A stretch of DNA of 64,000 bases, from NCBI GenBank assembly GCA_900155495.1, contig FTLJ01000132.1, positions 1 through 64,000 on the forward strand, in the 5' to 3' direction. The notes under the pieces were generated by a model that saw only the letters and a program-made list of their open reading frames with translations, did no database searches and was not told where the DNA came from. Made by a program: the position numbers and the translations under genes. How positions within the stretch are numbered: the stretch's first letter is position 1; each line of letters begins with the position of its first letter. Below are positions 50,767 to 61,013 of this stretch, piece after piece. Source of the DNA: Porogramme epimiltina. Taxonomy: Eukaryota > Basidiomycota > Agaricomycetes > Polyporales > Polyporaceae.

Positions 50767-53700
50767 TCACCGTCCGCCGTCGACCAAGACGAACCGCGTG
50801 CCCTCCTCGACGCCCCAGTACGCGAGGTCGCGGCCCGCGTGCTCCTCGCCGAGCTCGACGCACTGCCCGCCGGGGAGGACGAGCCAGACACGTGCCGCGG
50901 CGGCGCGCGCCTTGGGCACCTTGCACGCCTTGGCGAGCTTGAGGCGCAGCGCGCGCACGGGCATGGACGAGAGCACGCGTACTGCTGCCGGCGCGGGTAG
51001 CGCGGCGGAGGCCTCGGGCCCGAGTGCGGCTGGTGGGGGCGCGGCGGCGTGGTGGACCTGGATCCCTGCGGGGTGGTGGTGGTGGGCGTCAGCGTACGGT
51101 AGGGTAGGTCAGGAGACAGAGGGGGGCGGGGTGGTCGTGGATGTGCGGGTATGATGGATAAGTGCGGACGGCCGGTGCGGTATCCGGCCCTGAAACTGGG
51201 CGACGGGGTGCGACCGCAAAAGAACAAGGACCGCAACTCGCGCCGCCCGGCAGCGGCGTGGACGGTGACGTCCTCGACGGCCGACGCCGAGGGACGCGGG
51301 GAGGGGCCGGCGGCAAGATGTATGCGGTCGGGGGCGCAGTGCGCGCAGCACGAAAGCACCCTCGTCCGGTAGTATGTCTAGTGTGGTGTGGTGCGGATGG
51401 GGCGGCGATACGGCGGCTCCTGGCCTCGGAGGGGGAGACGCGCTGCGGCGCGGCGGAGTGCGACGCACCTATCAGGCGGCTGCTGAGCGTGTCCTGAGCC
51501 TCCGGGGGCGCGGGCGCGGCCGAGACGCCGTGCTCTGCGGGACGCGACACGGTGCGTGCGCGCGCCGGAGGGCGGGGTGGACGCGCGATGATGATGCGGG
51601 GGGAGAGTACAAGGTCGCCATCGTCGGGGGCAGCGGCGCAGGGGGGCCCAGCCGGGTCGGTCCGTGATGTTGGCGCGAGAGGGGTCGGATGGAATGATCG
51701 TCGGAGGGGCGGCGCGAGAGCGGGTCGGGGAGAGCCAGCACAGCGTGCGCGGGTGACGGAGCGCGGGCGGGCGGAGGGGTAGACGGCGAACAGCGCGCGG
51801 TAGGGCGGTTGGTTATGTTTTGATCGGACCGGGGCGATGGATGGGGAGAGGGGGCGGATATGTTCGGGCGAGGCCGTGGCCATCGTCAGCGGGTCTGCAG
51901 AAAGGAGTACTAGGCGACGGTGGACGCACTGGCGGTCAGGCGCTCCCATTGTGGGTGGGCGTCGCGTTTCTCGGAGTCCGAGGCGAAACCCTCCTTGCTG
52001 ATGTGGGAAAGGTAGAGGAGCTCGCTGTCCGTGCGCTCACGCGGAGAGATCTGCCAGGATGCAATGCGCGTTGTGTTTCAGAATGGGTCACGTCCTCCGA
52101 GTCCTCGAAAGCGATGGACATAATTCGTGACGTAGATATTCCGGAAATCATCCAGAGTTATAGTGGAGGAAAACATAGGCACAAAACGTACCGTGGCACC
52201 ATCAAGAGTCATCAACGACGGCAGCTTCGCGATGGTGAACGCGCGTGCATAGCTAGCGTGAGCGGGATCTGATGGCATGCTAGCATTAGCAGTGGTAGTA
52301 CAGCGCTTGTCATGCGTCAAGCCGCAAGGGCTGCGCCGCGGAAGAACAGACAACATAGATTGAAGTATTGTTGAAGTGAGTCTGACATGAGTTACGCCAC
52401 TGCACAAACAGACGGCACCGACCGCCCACTTGCGAACTGACTAGTACCGACCGGCTGACTGATCGCAGGCTGTGCGTAGTGTATTCAGACAAATTGACTC
52501 ACCACTGATGACAGGATTCCCTGCGAGTGTCAGGGACTCTAACTGCGGTGCCCAACGTCGGAGTGTGTCAACATCGCGCCAACTAGATATGCGGTTAAAG
52601 GCTAGTGCAAGGTGTTTAAGCGCGCGTAAAGGCACAGCAGCCTCGGCCTCTGCAGCATTGTGCTCTGGTGGTACATGAATTTGAGACAGGCGGTTTGACG
52701 TGAGAACTAAACGCTGTAGACTGGGGCCGTGTCAGGAGGTGGCTTCAAAGCGCCAGTATACAACGAAAGGTGAAGAAACGCACGCGATGAGATTGGCCAT
52801 GCCACATTGAAGGTCCGCAAAACTATCTAGCTCGTTGCCATCAAAGTTGACGTGTTCCAAAGACGTATGGGGGATATTTGGGTTCGCAGGTGTAGATTGT
52901 AAACGGTTGTATCCCAATTCCACCGACTTTAGCGAAGGTAGTGAGGGAAGAAGAGCCTGGAACTCCGTCCAGGTGATTAGCGTAGCGCTGAGTTGAAGGT
53001 CCTCTACTAGTTTGAAGGGACTGGTGGGAGTGAATTGATGTTCAAGGGGTTGGAAGCGATTCTGGCTACGACGAAATTAAGTTCGCAGCGTGATGGTGGG
53101 TTTTGTGAACATACTTGAGAGAGAGACTTCGCAGGTTTGGGAGCTCAACTGCGATCTTGGCGATGGTATCCCAGGTTGAGATCAGGTTCTTTGAAAGGTC
53201 GAGGCCCCGAATACCTGAATAAAGGAATCAAAATCTGCCTCGAGAGCGAACCGGAAGCAGCCGCCGACCAAGATGATATAGAAGAGCGTCCCAGTGACAC
53301 CTCTCAATAGGACAATAAGCACCTCCGCAGCCGTGACATCAGCACCGCATTTAACCACCAACATCGCCTACGTATGGTGGAAATGTTACCGACACGAAGA
53401 ATATCCTCTCCGAGATCCTCTTCTGAGCTTAATGTGGACGACCACTCCCTTGGGCATCACAGGTACAGAATGACGGAAGCTATTGTCGCTGCCACATTCC
53501 AGATACCCTGAGTAGATATCGTGGTGTTGACTTAGGTGTGACTTCGCGGTAGCACCATATGCTAGCGTTCAAAGGAGCAGCCGATGGCGCCGGAAATAGT
53601 GGATCATGATAGTCGTCTCTGTTGCCACTCACCTGGACAAGTTTCTCCGATTTCGCCTGGCTGGTCTGCTCTGGATACTAACTCATTATCGAGACTTACT

Positions 53701-54157
53701 TGCCGCAAGCGTTCTAGACGGGCCAGTTTGTTCCGGATCTTGTCAAGGCCGACTGCTTCGACCTCAATCACACCGCCGGACGAGCCAAGGGTGACCTTTT
53801 CGAGGGAGGCTGTACCGTGGGGTATTTCGACGTACTTTGCGGAGAGAGCGGAGAGAAAAGAGACGCCATATGCTATGGCTGGAGACTGGCGGATGAAGGA
53901 GCCACTGTTGGGTGCTCTGCGATACAGATGAGGGTGCACGGCATGGGATCCAGATGAAACATACAATCTCACAGACACGAGAAGTAGCGCTTTCCGTCCT
54001 TGATGCCGTCATGTTTTCCACGATCGGGGTCGTCCCACTCGACACCTAGCCAGATGCCCCGTGTGCCATCTACGTGCCCTACAAATCGGACAGTGCCCAG
54101 GAAACCAGAGTGGCTAATGCGAGTGCCTATCGGGGGAGAGTCGACTGTCGTTGACAT
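50767..54157 (-). CDS. TBCE: Tubulin-folding cofactor E (TBCE)
   Basis: Chaperone that binds alpha-tubulin and helps form alpha/beta heterodimers. ATG 54157 gives MSTTVDSPPIGTRI, and a CAP-Gly domain follows (GFLGTVRFVGHVDGTRGIWLGVEWDDPDRGKHDG). The next block, KYVEIPHGTASLEKVTLG...EVEAVGLDKIRNKLARLERLRQVSLDNELVS, leads into leucine-rich repeats (IRGLDLSKNLISTWDTIAKIAVELPNLRSLSL, LVEDLQLSATLITWTEF, LEHVNFDGNELDSF, LRALKHLALAFNRISSW, LESLTLAGNPVI). After IAKLPSLMTLDGAT-ISPRERTDSELLYLSHI, exon 51469-51534 gives KHGVSAAPAPPEAQDTLSSRLI. The C-terminal ubiquitin-like domain (MPVRALRLKLAKACKVPKA...VLVDGGR) ends at 50767. Introns at 51535-51929 and 51066-51468 are about 400 nt, far longer than the rest. 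Confidence 0.85.
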
Positions 54158-54551
54158 GGGCTCCGTGTGCCTGTGCAATCTTCAGGGTCGCAGGGGTGAT
54201 GGATAAAGCGGCGTTGGCGGACGAGGACGAGGGAGATGAAGTCGGAGATGGGGGCTGACTGTTCCGCTCGTCGAGAAGGTGTCGGACGAGGACGTGCGCA
54301 GGAAGCCGGCCTCGGAGGCTGCTTGAGCAATGCTCACTGCGCCCTGGCCCTGACGGACATCGGAACTTGCACCTCGCCTCAGTCTGACCCCGGCCCGGCT
54401 CGCGTGGCCCATTCCGGGCGCGCGTCACTGCCGGTCACCTGCCCTTTTCCTCGGCGCTCTCTCCACTCTCGGCCTCCCGCTCAGCGGCGTACTCTCCGTC
54501 CCCGCCCCCGCCGCCCCCGCTCTGCCCCTCTGGCCTGTGCTATCATTCCCG
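54158..54551. promoter_or_regulatory. Bidirectional promoter between TBCE and the HIBCH-like gene
   Basis: 394 bases between divergent ATGs, C-rich on the right side and without a clear TATA. Confidence 0.4.
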
Positions 54552-56391
54552 ATGTACGCGCGTAATGCTCTGTTGAGGAGAATGACTCGCCCCGCCGCCC
54601 CCGCAGCCGCCGCCCAGCGCACCGCCGCCATCGGTCGCCACCTCATGTCCACCTCCAGCTCACCTTCTCCCCCCCGCGGCGGCGCGCCCGACGAGCCCCC
54701 AGTTCTCTTCGAGTCCAATGGTTCCGTCCGGACATACGTTCTCAACAGACCAGCAAAGCTGAACGCCCTCGATGAACCCATGCTCAACATCCTACGCCCT
54801 CAAATCGAGGTGAGAAGTTCGTCCATCCCACGCTTTCTCGGATCTCGACAACTGGTATTAGGAATGGTGTCAAGGAAATTTGGCTAAAGTCATCGTCGGA
54901 CGTGGCGTCGGACGCGGGTTCTGCGCAGGAGGAGACGTACAAAGTGGGTGTGCTTCTATCCATGCCGTACTCGGTGTCCTAACAAGCTCCAGGCGTTGTC
55001 ACGCTCGCGAGTCGACCGGAGACTCTCCCTAAGGCTATTGATTTCTTCCACCGAGAGTCAGTCCTATATGCTAGTCCCTGCGGAGGGCATCGCTTACTCT
55101 TGGCATCAGGTTTGAGATGGACTACATCCTTGCTACGGTCCCGAAGCCATATGTGGCAGTGATGGATGGCATTACGAGTGCGTGTTGCTTCGTTTGGGCA
55201 ACGGTCTAGGTGTGCTTACACTTATGGCTTAGTGGGTGGAGGTGTCGGCCTTGCTGTAAACGCGCAGTTTAGGATTGCGACCGAGAAAACAATGTTCGCG
55301 ATGCCAGAGACAAAAATTGGCTACTGCCCCGACGTCGGAGCCAGCTACTTCCTATCCCGCGTCGACGGTGAGATTGGAACGTACCTTGCACTGACCGGAG
55401 ACGCCATCTTTGGTCGCGCGGTGTTGTACGTACACTTCTGTCCGCCCACTCTTTCGCACACTTACACCTGCACCATAGCGATCACGGTTTCGCCACGCAC
55501 TACATCCCCTCGAGGCGTATACCTGCATTGCTCGAGCGGCTCGCCGCTCTAGAAGATCCGACGTACGCCATGATCAATGACCTGCTGGAACAAGAACGAT
55601 CCGACGAGGAACCGGGCGATTCGGCTACTTCTTTTGTTGGCGCGAAGCGCGAGGCAATCGACCTCGCCTTCGGGCACAATACCGTGGAGAAAATTATTGC
55701 AGAACTTCAGAATATGTCCAAGAGTCACAATGACGAAGCTATTCGGCAGTGGGCGGCTACCACCCTAGAGACCCTTGATATGCGCAGCCCGACGAGCCTG
55801 AAAGTCGCCCTCACAGCGATCCGACGAGGGAAGAAGATGTCACTGCTTGACGCCTTGCAAATGGAAATGAACATTGCTACGGCGTTCTGTGTCAGTATTA
55901 TTCTTTTGTTAAATCTTACTGGTCGCTTAACAGCTATCCCACTGTTTTAGAGCGGCGACGGTCCCGACTTTAACACAGGCGTGACTGCTGTAATTGCGAA
56001 AAAGGAGAAGTCGCGGCCAGCCTGGTCGCCCGACCGGCTCGAGGACGTCAAAGACTCCGCCATCTTAGAAACCTTCTTCCAGAAATATTCTCCCGAGAAG
56101 AAGACTGCTCCGCAACTCGCGGCTCCGTCTTATTTGCCCAAGAAAGCGGAGCCCAGCGACCCGATGCGATATGCGCTACCCACGGAGGCAGAAATCCGTG
56201 CCATGGTCGACGGTAGCCACCGAGACAGCGGCGCAACTACAATTACCCTCGACGAGCTCCTCGCCAAGTTCCACCGCATGCGCGGGGGCAAGGCGGGTGT
56301 CCGCGAGAAGGTCCTCGAAGTCGTCCAGCGCAGATGTGTGGAGGAGGCTGACAAGCACATGGACAAGAAGTGGATACAATGGAAGTCGTGA
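54552..56391 (+). CDS. HIBCH: 3-hydroxyisobutyryl-CoA hydrolase, mitochondrial
   Basis: Crotonase-fold hydrolase of valine breakdown. ATG 54552 gives a presequence-like start rich in Arg and Ala ([30 protein letters not shown]). The crotonase core follows: [28 protein letters not shown] joined to [26 protein letters not shown], then [22 protein letters not shown] and [44 protein letters not shown], the catalytic region (Glu in PETKIG, Asp in PDVGASYF). The ECH_2-type C-terminal extension runs from [24 protein letters not shown] through [15 protein letters not shown] to [12 protein letters not shown] at 56391. About eight introns. It fits HIBCH and Ehd3 better than a plain enoyl-CoA hydratase because of that extension. 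Confidence 0.92.
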
Positions 56392-58269
56392 ATTGACCGG
56401 CTTACTGTTTTCGCCGGTCTACTATTTTCGCTCCTTCGCTACGTACCTTACTCGTATCTACCGCTTGTCGTATAATATCCACTGCTCATCCATCTACTTG
56501 TTTCCGCTGTGACAGCGGCAGTCCACGGGTTGCGTGGCATACCAGACATACTCGGGACTGCGTCGGTGTCACCCGTTCGATTCATCCGTAAGATTGTAAA
56601 TGGGCGCTCCCTCATCGCCGCTTCTTATGGTTACAAGTACGCTATAACCGAAGAGCTATCTCTAGATGGCCGTTCTCGATGACGTTATCCATCAAGAACA
56701 CCCCTCACGAAATTCTAAGCTTCCCTGATTCTTTCAGAAGTCAGTGATAGCTGGGAGGGTATCAACATTATCATTCTGCAGCATAAGGCTCAACCGGCGG
56801 ATCTTTCACGGAGATGCAGGTGCATGCCCACTGCCCGATGGTGCAATTATCATTCCCGTGATCCGCAAAGTCCAGGGCCGAGGACTTGCGTGCAGAAGAG
56901 GAAAGCATTGTACCCGGAAACTCGACGCCTGGCGGTACTCGCGATCCTCGAGGCAGGAGAGAACCAAGGGCCTCCGGACATGTTCTTACGCCGAGTTGGC
57001 AGTGGGTCCCAGGGAGTTGGAGTGAACAGACTCCCCGGGCTCTTGCCGTTCTTGACCTCCGCTTTCACACGGACAAAGTAGGCAGACGCTTGCTGCACTG
57101 CGCGCAGGGCCTTCGACGTTGGCGACTCGAGCGCGGGAGAGCCTCGTGAGCTCCGGAAGACGCGGAGAGTCGCGGGTGACGTTGCGTCGTACACGCCCTC
57201 CCTGCCTCGCTCGTGGTGGGCGATGTTTTAGCGCGGGTAGCACCATGACAATGCGCTTGCCACACATACTGTAGTGGTCCAAAACGTTCATAGTACTTTA
57301 AACGTACAGGACTACGGCTGCGCAGGCGCCGGCGCCACTGCTAGATCTTTTAGAGTTGGCATAGGTTGACATCAGAGTGTGCGTGTTGGGCTACACCATC
57401 ACAAATCACTAGTGTTCGCGCGATCCCGCCTACTTGGATCTCACGACGGAGAGTAAGATTCATCTCCCCTGCCGTGCAGGCTCGTTACGCGCACGGATAT
57501 GGCCGGGGTATAGCACCCATTCGGCCGGTACCTAGCATCGGGGCGCGCGAGCCTGACGGGCGGTGGGTGCCGTATGTCCGTCCCCCCAAACCGCCGTGTA
57601 CCTTCCGGCCGCGGGAGACGCACGCTGCGCCCACCCACACACACCCTCGCACGCCCGCGAAATGCGCGCGGACGCGCTTGCGCCCAGCGGAGCGCGACGC
57701 CCGAAGCGGGGTCTAAATGCGGCGCGACCGCCCTGCCCGCCCGCCCAGCCGTCAGCGTGACCGGCCGCCTCCCGCGCATCTGACAGCCGTCCGTCCCCGC
57801 GCCGCAGAGGGTGTGTGTATGTGTGCGCCCGCGCCCGCGCGCGCGAGCCATGGGGAAGGCCGCACTGTCTTCGATCTCAGCTGGAAAGAAGTGGGAAGGG
57901 CGGATGTGGACGTGCGCCGCGGGCCTCTGTGGGCAGCGACTGAGGCGGCCTTGAGGCCTCGAGGTCCGACCACGGCTGAGGCTGGGATTGCGAGTGGGGA
58001 GGCGCGGGCCGCGCTGACAGCATGAGCCGCTTGTAGTGACAGAGTGTGAGCAATAGGCGCCCTGGCTCAGCGCTGGGGACCGCACCGCCCAGGGTTGCGG
58101 TTGATAGACGTTGTGCCCGTTCGAGCAGCGGAGACCCCCGCCCCGCGCGCTGCTGCGACCCTGTGCATGTGATCGCGTTCGAGGTACAGCCCTACTGAGT
58201 AGTCACAGGTATTCCGCCTTGCAAGGAGACGTGCATGAAGATGTTAGACGCTGATCCTCGCGGGGGCCT

Positions 58270-58755
58270 CTACTTGGTCTTTGTCAAGTCTCTCTGCGCC
58301 ACTCTTTTCCCCGACAACCACTCGAGATATTGCGTTCGTGTGACGTATCTGTGGATGTAACAGTGGGCGTCGGTCTGGATTTGGCCAGACGAAGGGGGGA
58401 AGGGCCTCCTCGTGGGCGGGCCGCCTGAGTATTCTACGGTCCAGATACAATCCGGAATGCGTGGATCCTCGGCACAAATCAGACGCTTCGCACCTCCAAG
58501 GAAGAGGAGATTTGGCTTAGGGTGCTGGATATCAGGAAAATGGTCAAACAAAACATTATCGGGGTTTTCGCAGGCTGATTCTAGACGGCTGTGGTAAGGC
58601 CCACCGTCAATTAGATGCCAACAAGTAGAATCAGTCACAACAAAGGGTGTATGTTCCGCTTTCGCGGGGGCGATTCTGGTGAGATGGTTTGTCCGATTCG
58701 GCTTGTGTGACAGAGGGTTCAGCCGCGGTAACGCTAGGGCCGTGTGCAAGAGCAA
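58270..58755 (-). pseudogene. Protein-like open frame without ATG, unknown
   Basis: A 161-codon frame on the minus strand has balanced, protein-like composition: FVVTDSTCWHLIDGG, NVLFDHFPDIQHPKPN, LLFLGGAKRLICAED, IWTVEYSGGPPTRRPF, HCYIHRYVTRTQYLEWLSGK. It has no ATG and no recognised family. It may be an exon of an unrecognised gene, a decayed gene, or chance. Its composition differs from the repetitive Arg/Pro frames common in GC-rich parts of this window. Confidence 0.35.
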
Positions 58756-58897
58756 GCTGTATCTTAGCTACAATTGCTGTGCGGCGAAATTTCCTTGTTG
58801 TTACACTCTCTGTTTTCAGAGGAAAAAGCGATCCTTGGCGCCACACTTGTGTGCTACGTAGAGCAATCAACCTATGTGAAAAGGATCGACGTAGCTG

Positions 58898-58905
58898 TAT
58901 ATATA
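58898..58905 (+). promoter_or_regulatory. TATA box of the IDO gene
   Basis: TATATATA about 120 nt before the ATG at 59025, followed by a pyrimidine- and A-rich 5' leader. Confidence 0.5.
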
Positions 58906-59024
58906 CCTCGACGTGAGCCAGGGAGCAGCAACTCAGAAACACACATACCTCCCACTCTACTCACTCTCCTGCACCACCTCTTACCACCAACCCTCTTGTC
59001 CACCCACAACCCACAACCGCAGCC

Positions 59025-60462
59025 ATGAACGTCCTCCCCTCTCCCGTCCACATGATGGAACGCCTCCTTGACAGTGTGGACTTGACCACCTACCGCGCCG
59101 GGAGATCCGGAGCCCCTCCCCCCCAGAATCCACAGGCCTTTAGCGGGAGGCTCTTCGACGTCGACCCCGACATGGGTTTCTTCCCCGCGCAGCCGTACCG
59201 GAAGTTGACTGGGGAGTTTGAGTTATGGGAAACCGAGCTAGTAGTCGCCCGAAGCGTTTTGAAATTGGGAGAGGACAGAGGGGACGAAGCTATGTCCAAG
59301 TGCGCCAAAGGCGAACAATGGAGGCAGAACTTGCGCTCGGTGAGTACGATGACCCGACGGCCATTTACAGCTTACTCACCAAAAGTCCCAGTGGCCGGTC
59401 CTTGACATTAGGAAGCTTGGTGATAGTGTCCGTGTCCTCCGGCGCGCCCACCACGTCCTCACGTGCCTCCTACACTTCTATGTCCACTCGCTGCCCCCGT
59501 ACCAGGCCGAGGGCAAGGTGATCATCCCCAAGCCCCTCGCCGTACCCCTCGTCGCGGTCTCCCAGAAAATCGACCTTCCGCCTGTGTTGACATTCGCCGA
59601 TATCGTCCTCTGGAACTGGGAGCCCATCGACCCCGAGCAGCCGGTATCCCTGGACAACATTCGATACATCAACCTCTTTTCCGGGACCGAGACGGAGAAG
59701 AACTTTTACCTCCTATCAGCGGCCGCAGAATTCAAGGGCGTGGAGATGCTCCGAGTCATCGAGCGCGTGTTGAACATGCCCTGCCACACGGACCGGAGCG
59801 CTACCGCCGCGCTCACCCGGGATTTCGAGCAGCTCGTCAAAATTATCGACGAGATTGCGGTTATTATTGGCGCGGCGAGCAAGACCGTCGACCCTCACCC
59901 CTTCTACTGGCTGGTTCGCCCGTGGTGGAACGGTTCCGATGCCGCGGCTCCGTGGGTCTTCGAGGGCGTCCCGTCCGACATGACGTTTGACCTGGGCGGC
60001 GCATCTGCGGGGCAGAGTTCAGTCATGCACGCCCTCGACGCCTTCCTGGACATCGACCACTCACTGAAGCAGTCCCGCCAGCCTGTGCCGTCTGCAGACA
60101 ACCGCCAGACCGCTGCCTCTGGTTTCATGGAGAAGATGCGCCGATACATGCCGGCGGAGCACCGGGCGTATCTGACGAACGTCCAGAAGCGTCACGTCAG
60201 GGACATCGTCCAGCGCAACCCTGGGCTGAAGGGTCCGTACAACGCGGCGGTGGAGGCGTTGAGCAAGTTCCGCACCGTCCACATCCGGATTGGTACCCTT
60301 TTCATTATCTCCCAGGCCAAGTCGGCACCGCCGGTGAGCATGGGCACCGCGGTGCTGGGCGACCGCAAGGTGGAGGGTCACTCGAAGGGCACTGGCGGCA
60401 ACCCTGTCGCGAGCTTGCTGAAGGCGGGCCGTGATGCGACGGTGCGTGCGAGGATCGAGTGA
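59025..60462 (+). CDS. IDO: Indoleamine 2,3-dioxygenase
   Basis: Heme enzyme that opens the indole ring of tryptophan to N-formylkynurenine, the first step of the kynurenine/NAD pathway. ATG 59025 gives MNVLPSPVHMMERLLDSVDL. One intron joins KGEQWRQNLRS to WPVLDIRKLGDSVRVLRRAHHVLTCLLHFYVHSLPP. Then IPKPLAVPLVAVSQKIDLPPVLTFADIVLWNW, FFLVS-like TEKNFYLLSAAAEFKGVEML, FDLGGASAGQSSVMHALDAFLDI (family GGSAGQSS), MRRYMPAEHRAYL, and the heme-proximal region FRTVHIRIGTLFIISQAK with histidine, closed by the substrate loop GTGGNP. The stop is at 60462. Only one intron, fewer than its neighbours. Fungi often have several IDO paralogues; which class this belongs to is not clear. Confidence 0.93.
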
Positions 60463-61013
60463 ATGCGGTAGAGGGGTATACGGGCTGTATATTCATAGAT
60501 CAGTGCTGAGTGGGCTGCTAGACTAGATATGCTCTTTCTTACTATAACCTTATAATCCCTATTTCTACTATTCTCTTGCTGCAATTTCTTGTTGTTATGA
60601 TGGGCGTAGTGTCGTAATTGACTATTGTATACGTACAGTGGCACCATGTACTAGATCATCTGTTCCAATTCTAGAGGCCTCGTTGGTGGTTCGGATTCGA
60701 CTTCTCGGAGTGAGGACTGCGTGGAAGGGCGTAGGAAGCTGAAGAGAGCGGGTACATCGTGGTCGATGGAGAAGATGGATAACCCATCTTGCTTACCATC
60801 GGCCTCGAGGCACGCCGTTGGGCACCCGGCCTGTTGGCGGCCTTAAGATTATTCCCCGGTTGCCGAGTCGCATTTGTGCTCCCGACAGCCCAGAGCGCCC
60901 ATCGTTCTAGCGCCCAGTAGGTGTCCCCCATCTGGAATAGATTACGTAATGAACGCGTCCACATAAGCAGCGCGCCCCTAATGGAACGCGACGCGTCTTT
61001 ACCTCTCACCACC
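60463..61013. other. Intergenic
   Basis: About 550 bases: the first 180 are AT-rich (IDO 3' UTR), the rest is the RPA1 promoter. An in-frame ATG at 60981 is an alternative RPA1 start. Confidence 0.5.

Larger units (their letters stand above)
56392..59024. other. Long gene-poor interval, part strongly GC/CpG-rich
   Basis: About 2.6 kb. 56400-57400 is AT-mixed and shows no gene. 57540-58020 is a CpG-rich block whose open frames on both strands (57441-58085 minus, 57717-58025 plus) have only Arg/Pro/Ala-rich composition. 58270-58755 minus is a protein-like frame without ATG. The last 150 bases are the IDO promoter, with TATATATA at 58898. Confidence 0.5.

Noticed and set aside
51089..51949. 286-codon minus-strand frame as a separate gene
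   Set aside because: Most of it is two GC-rich introns of TBCE; only 51469-51534 inside it fits a coding exon of that gene.
56540..56600. tRNA-like CCCGTTCGATTCATCC string
   Set aside because: Resembles a B box, but no upstream A box and no cloverleaf arms can be drawn.
57441..58085. 214-codon minus-strand frame as a gene
   Set aside because: Composition is repetitive Arg/Pro/Gly with no motif, and the opposite strand is open as well.
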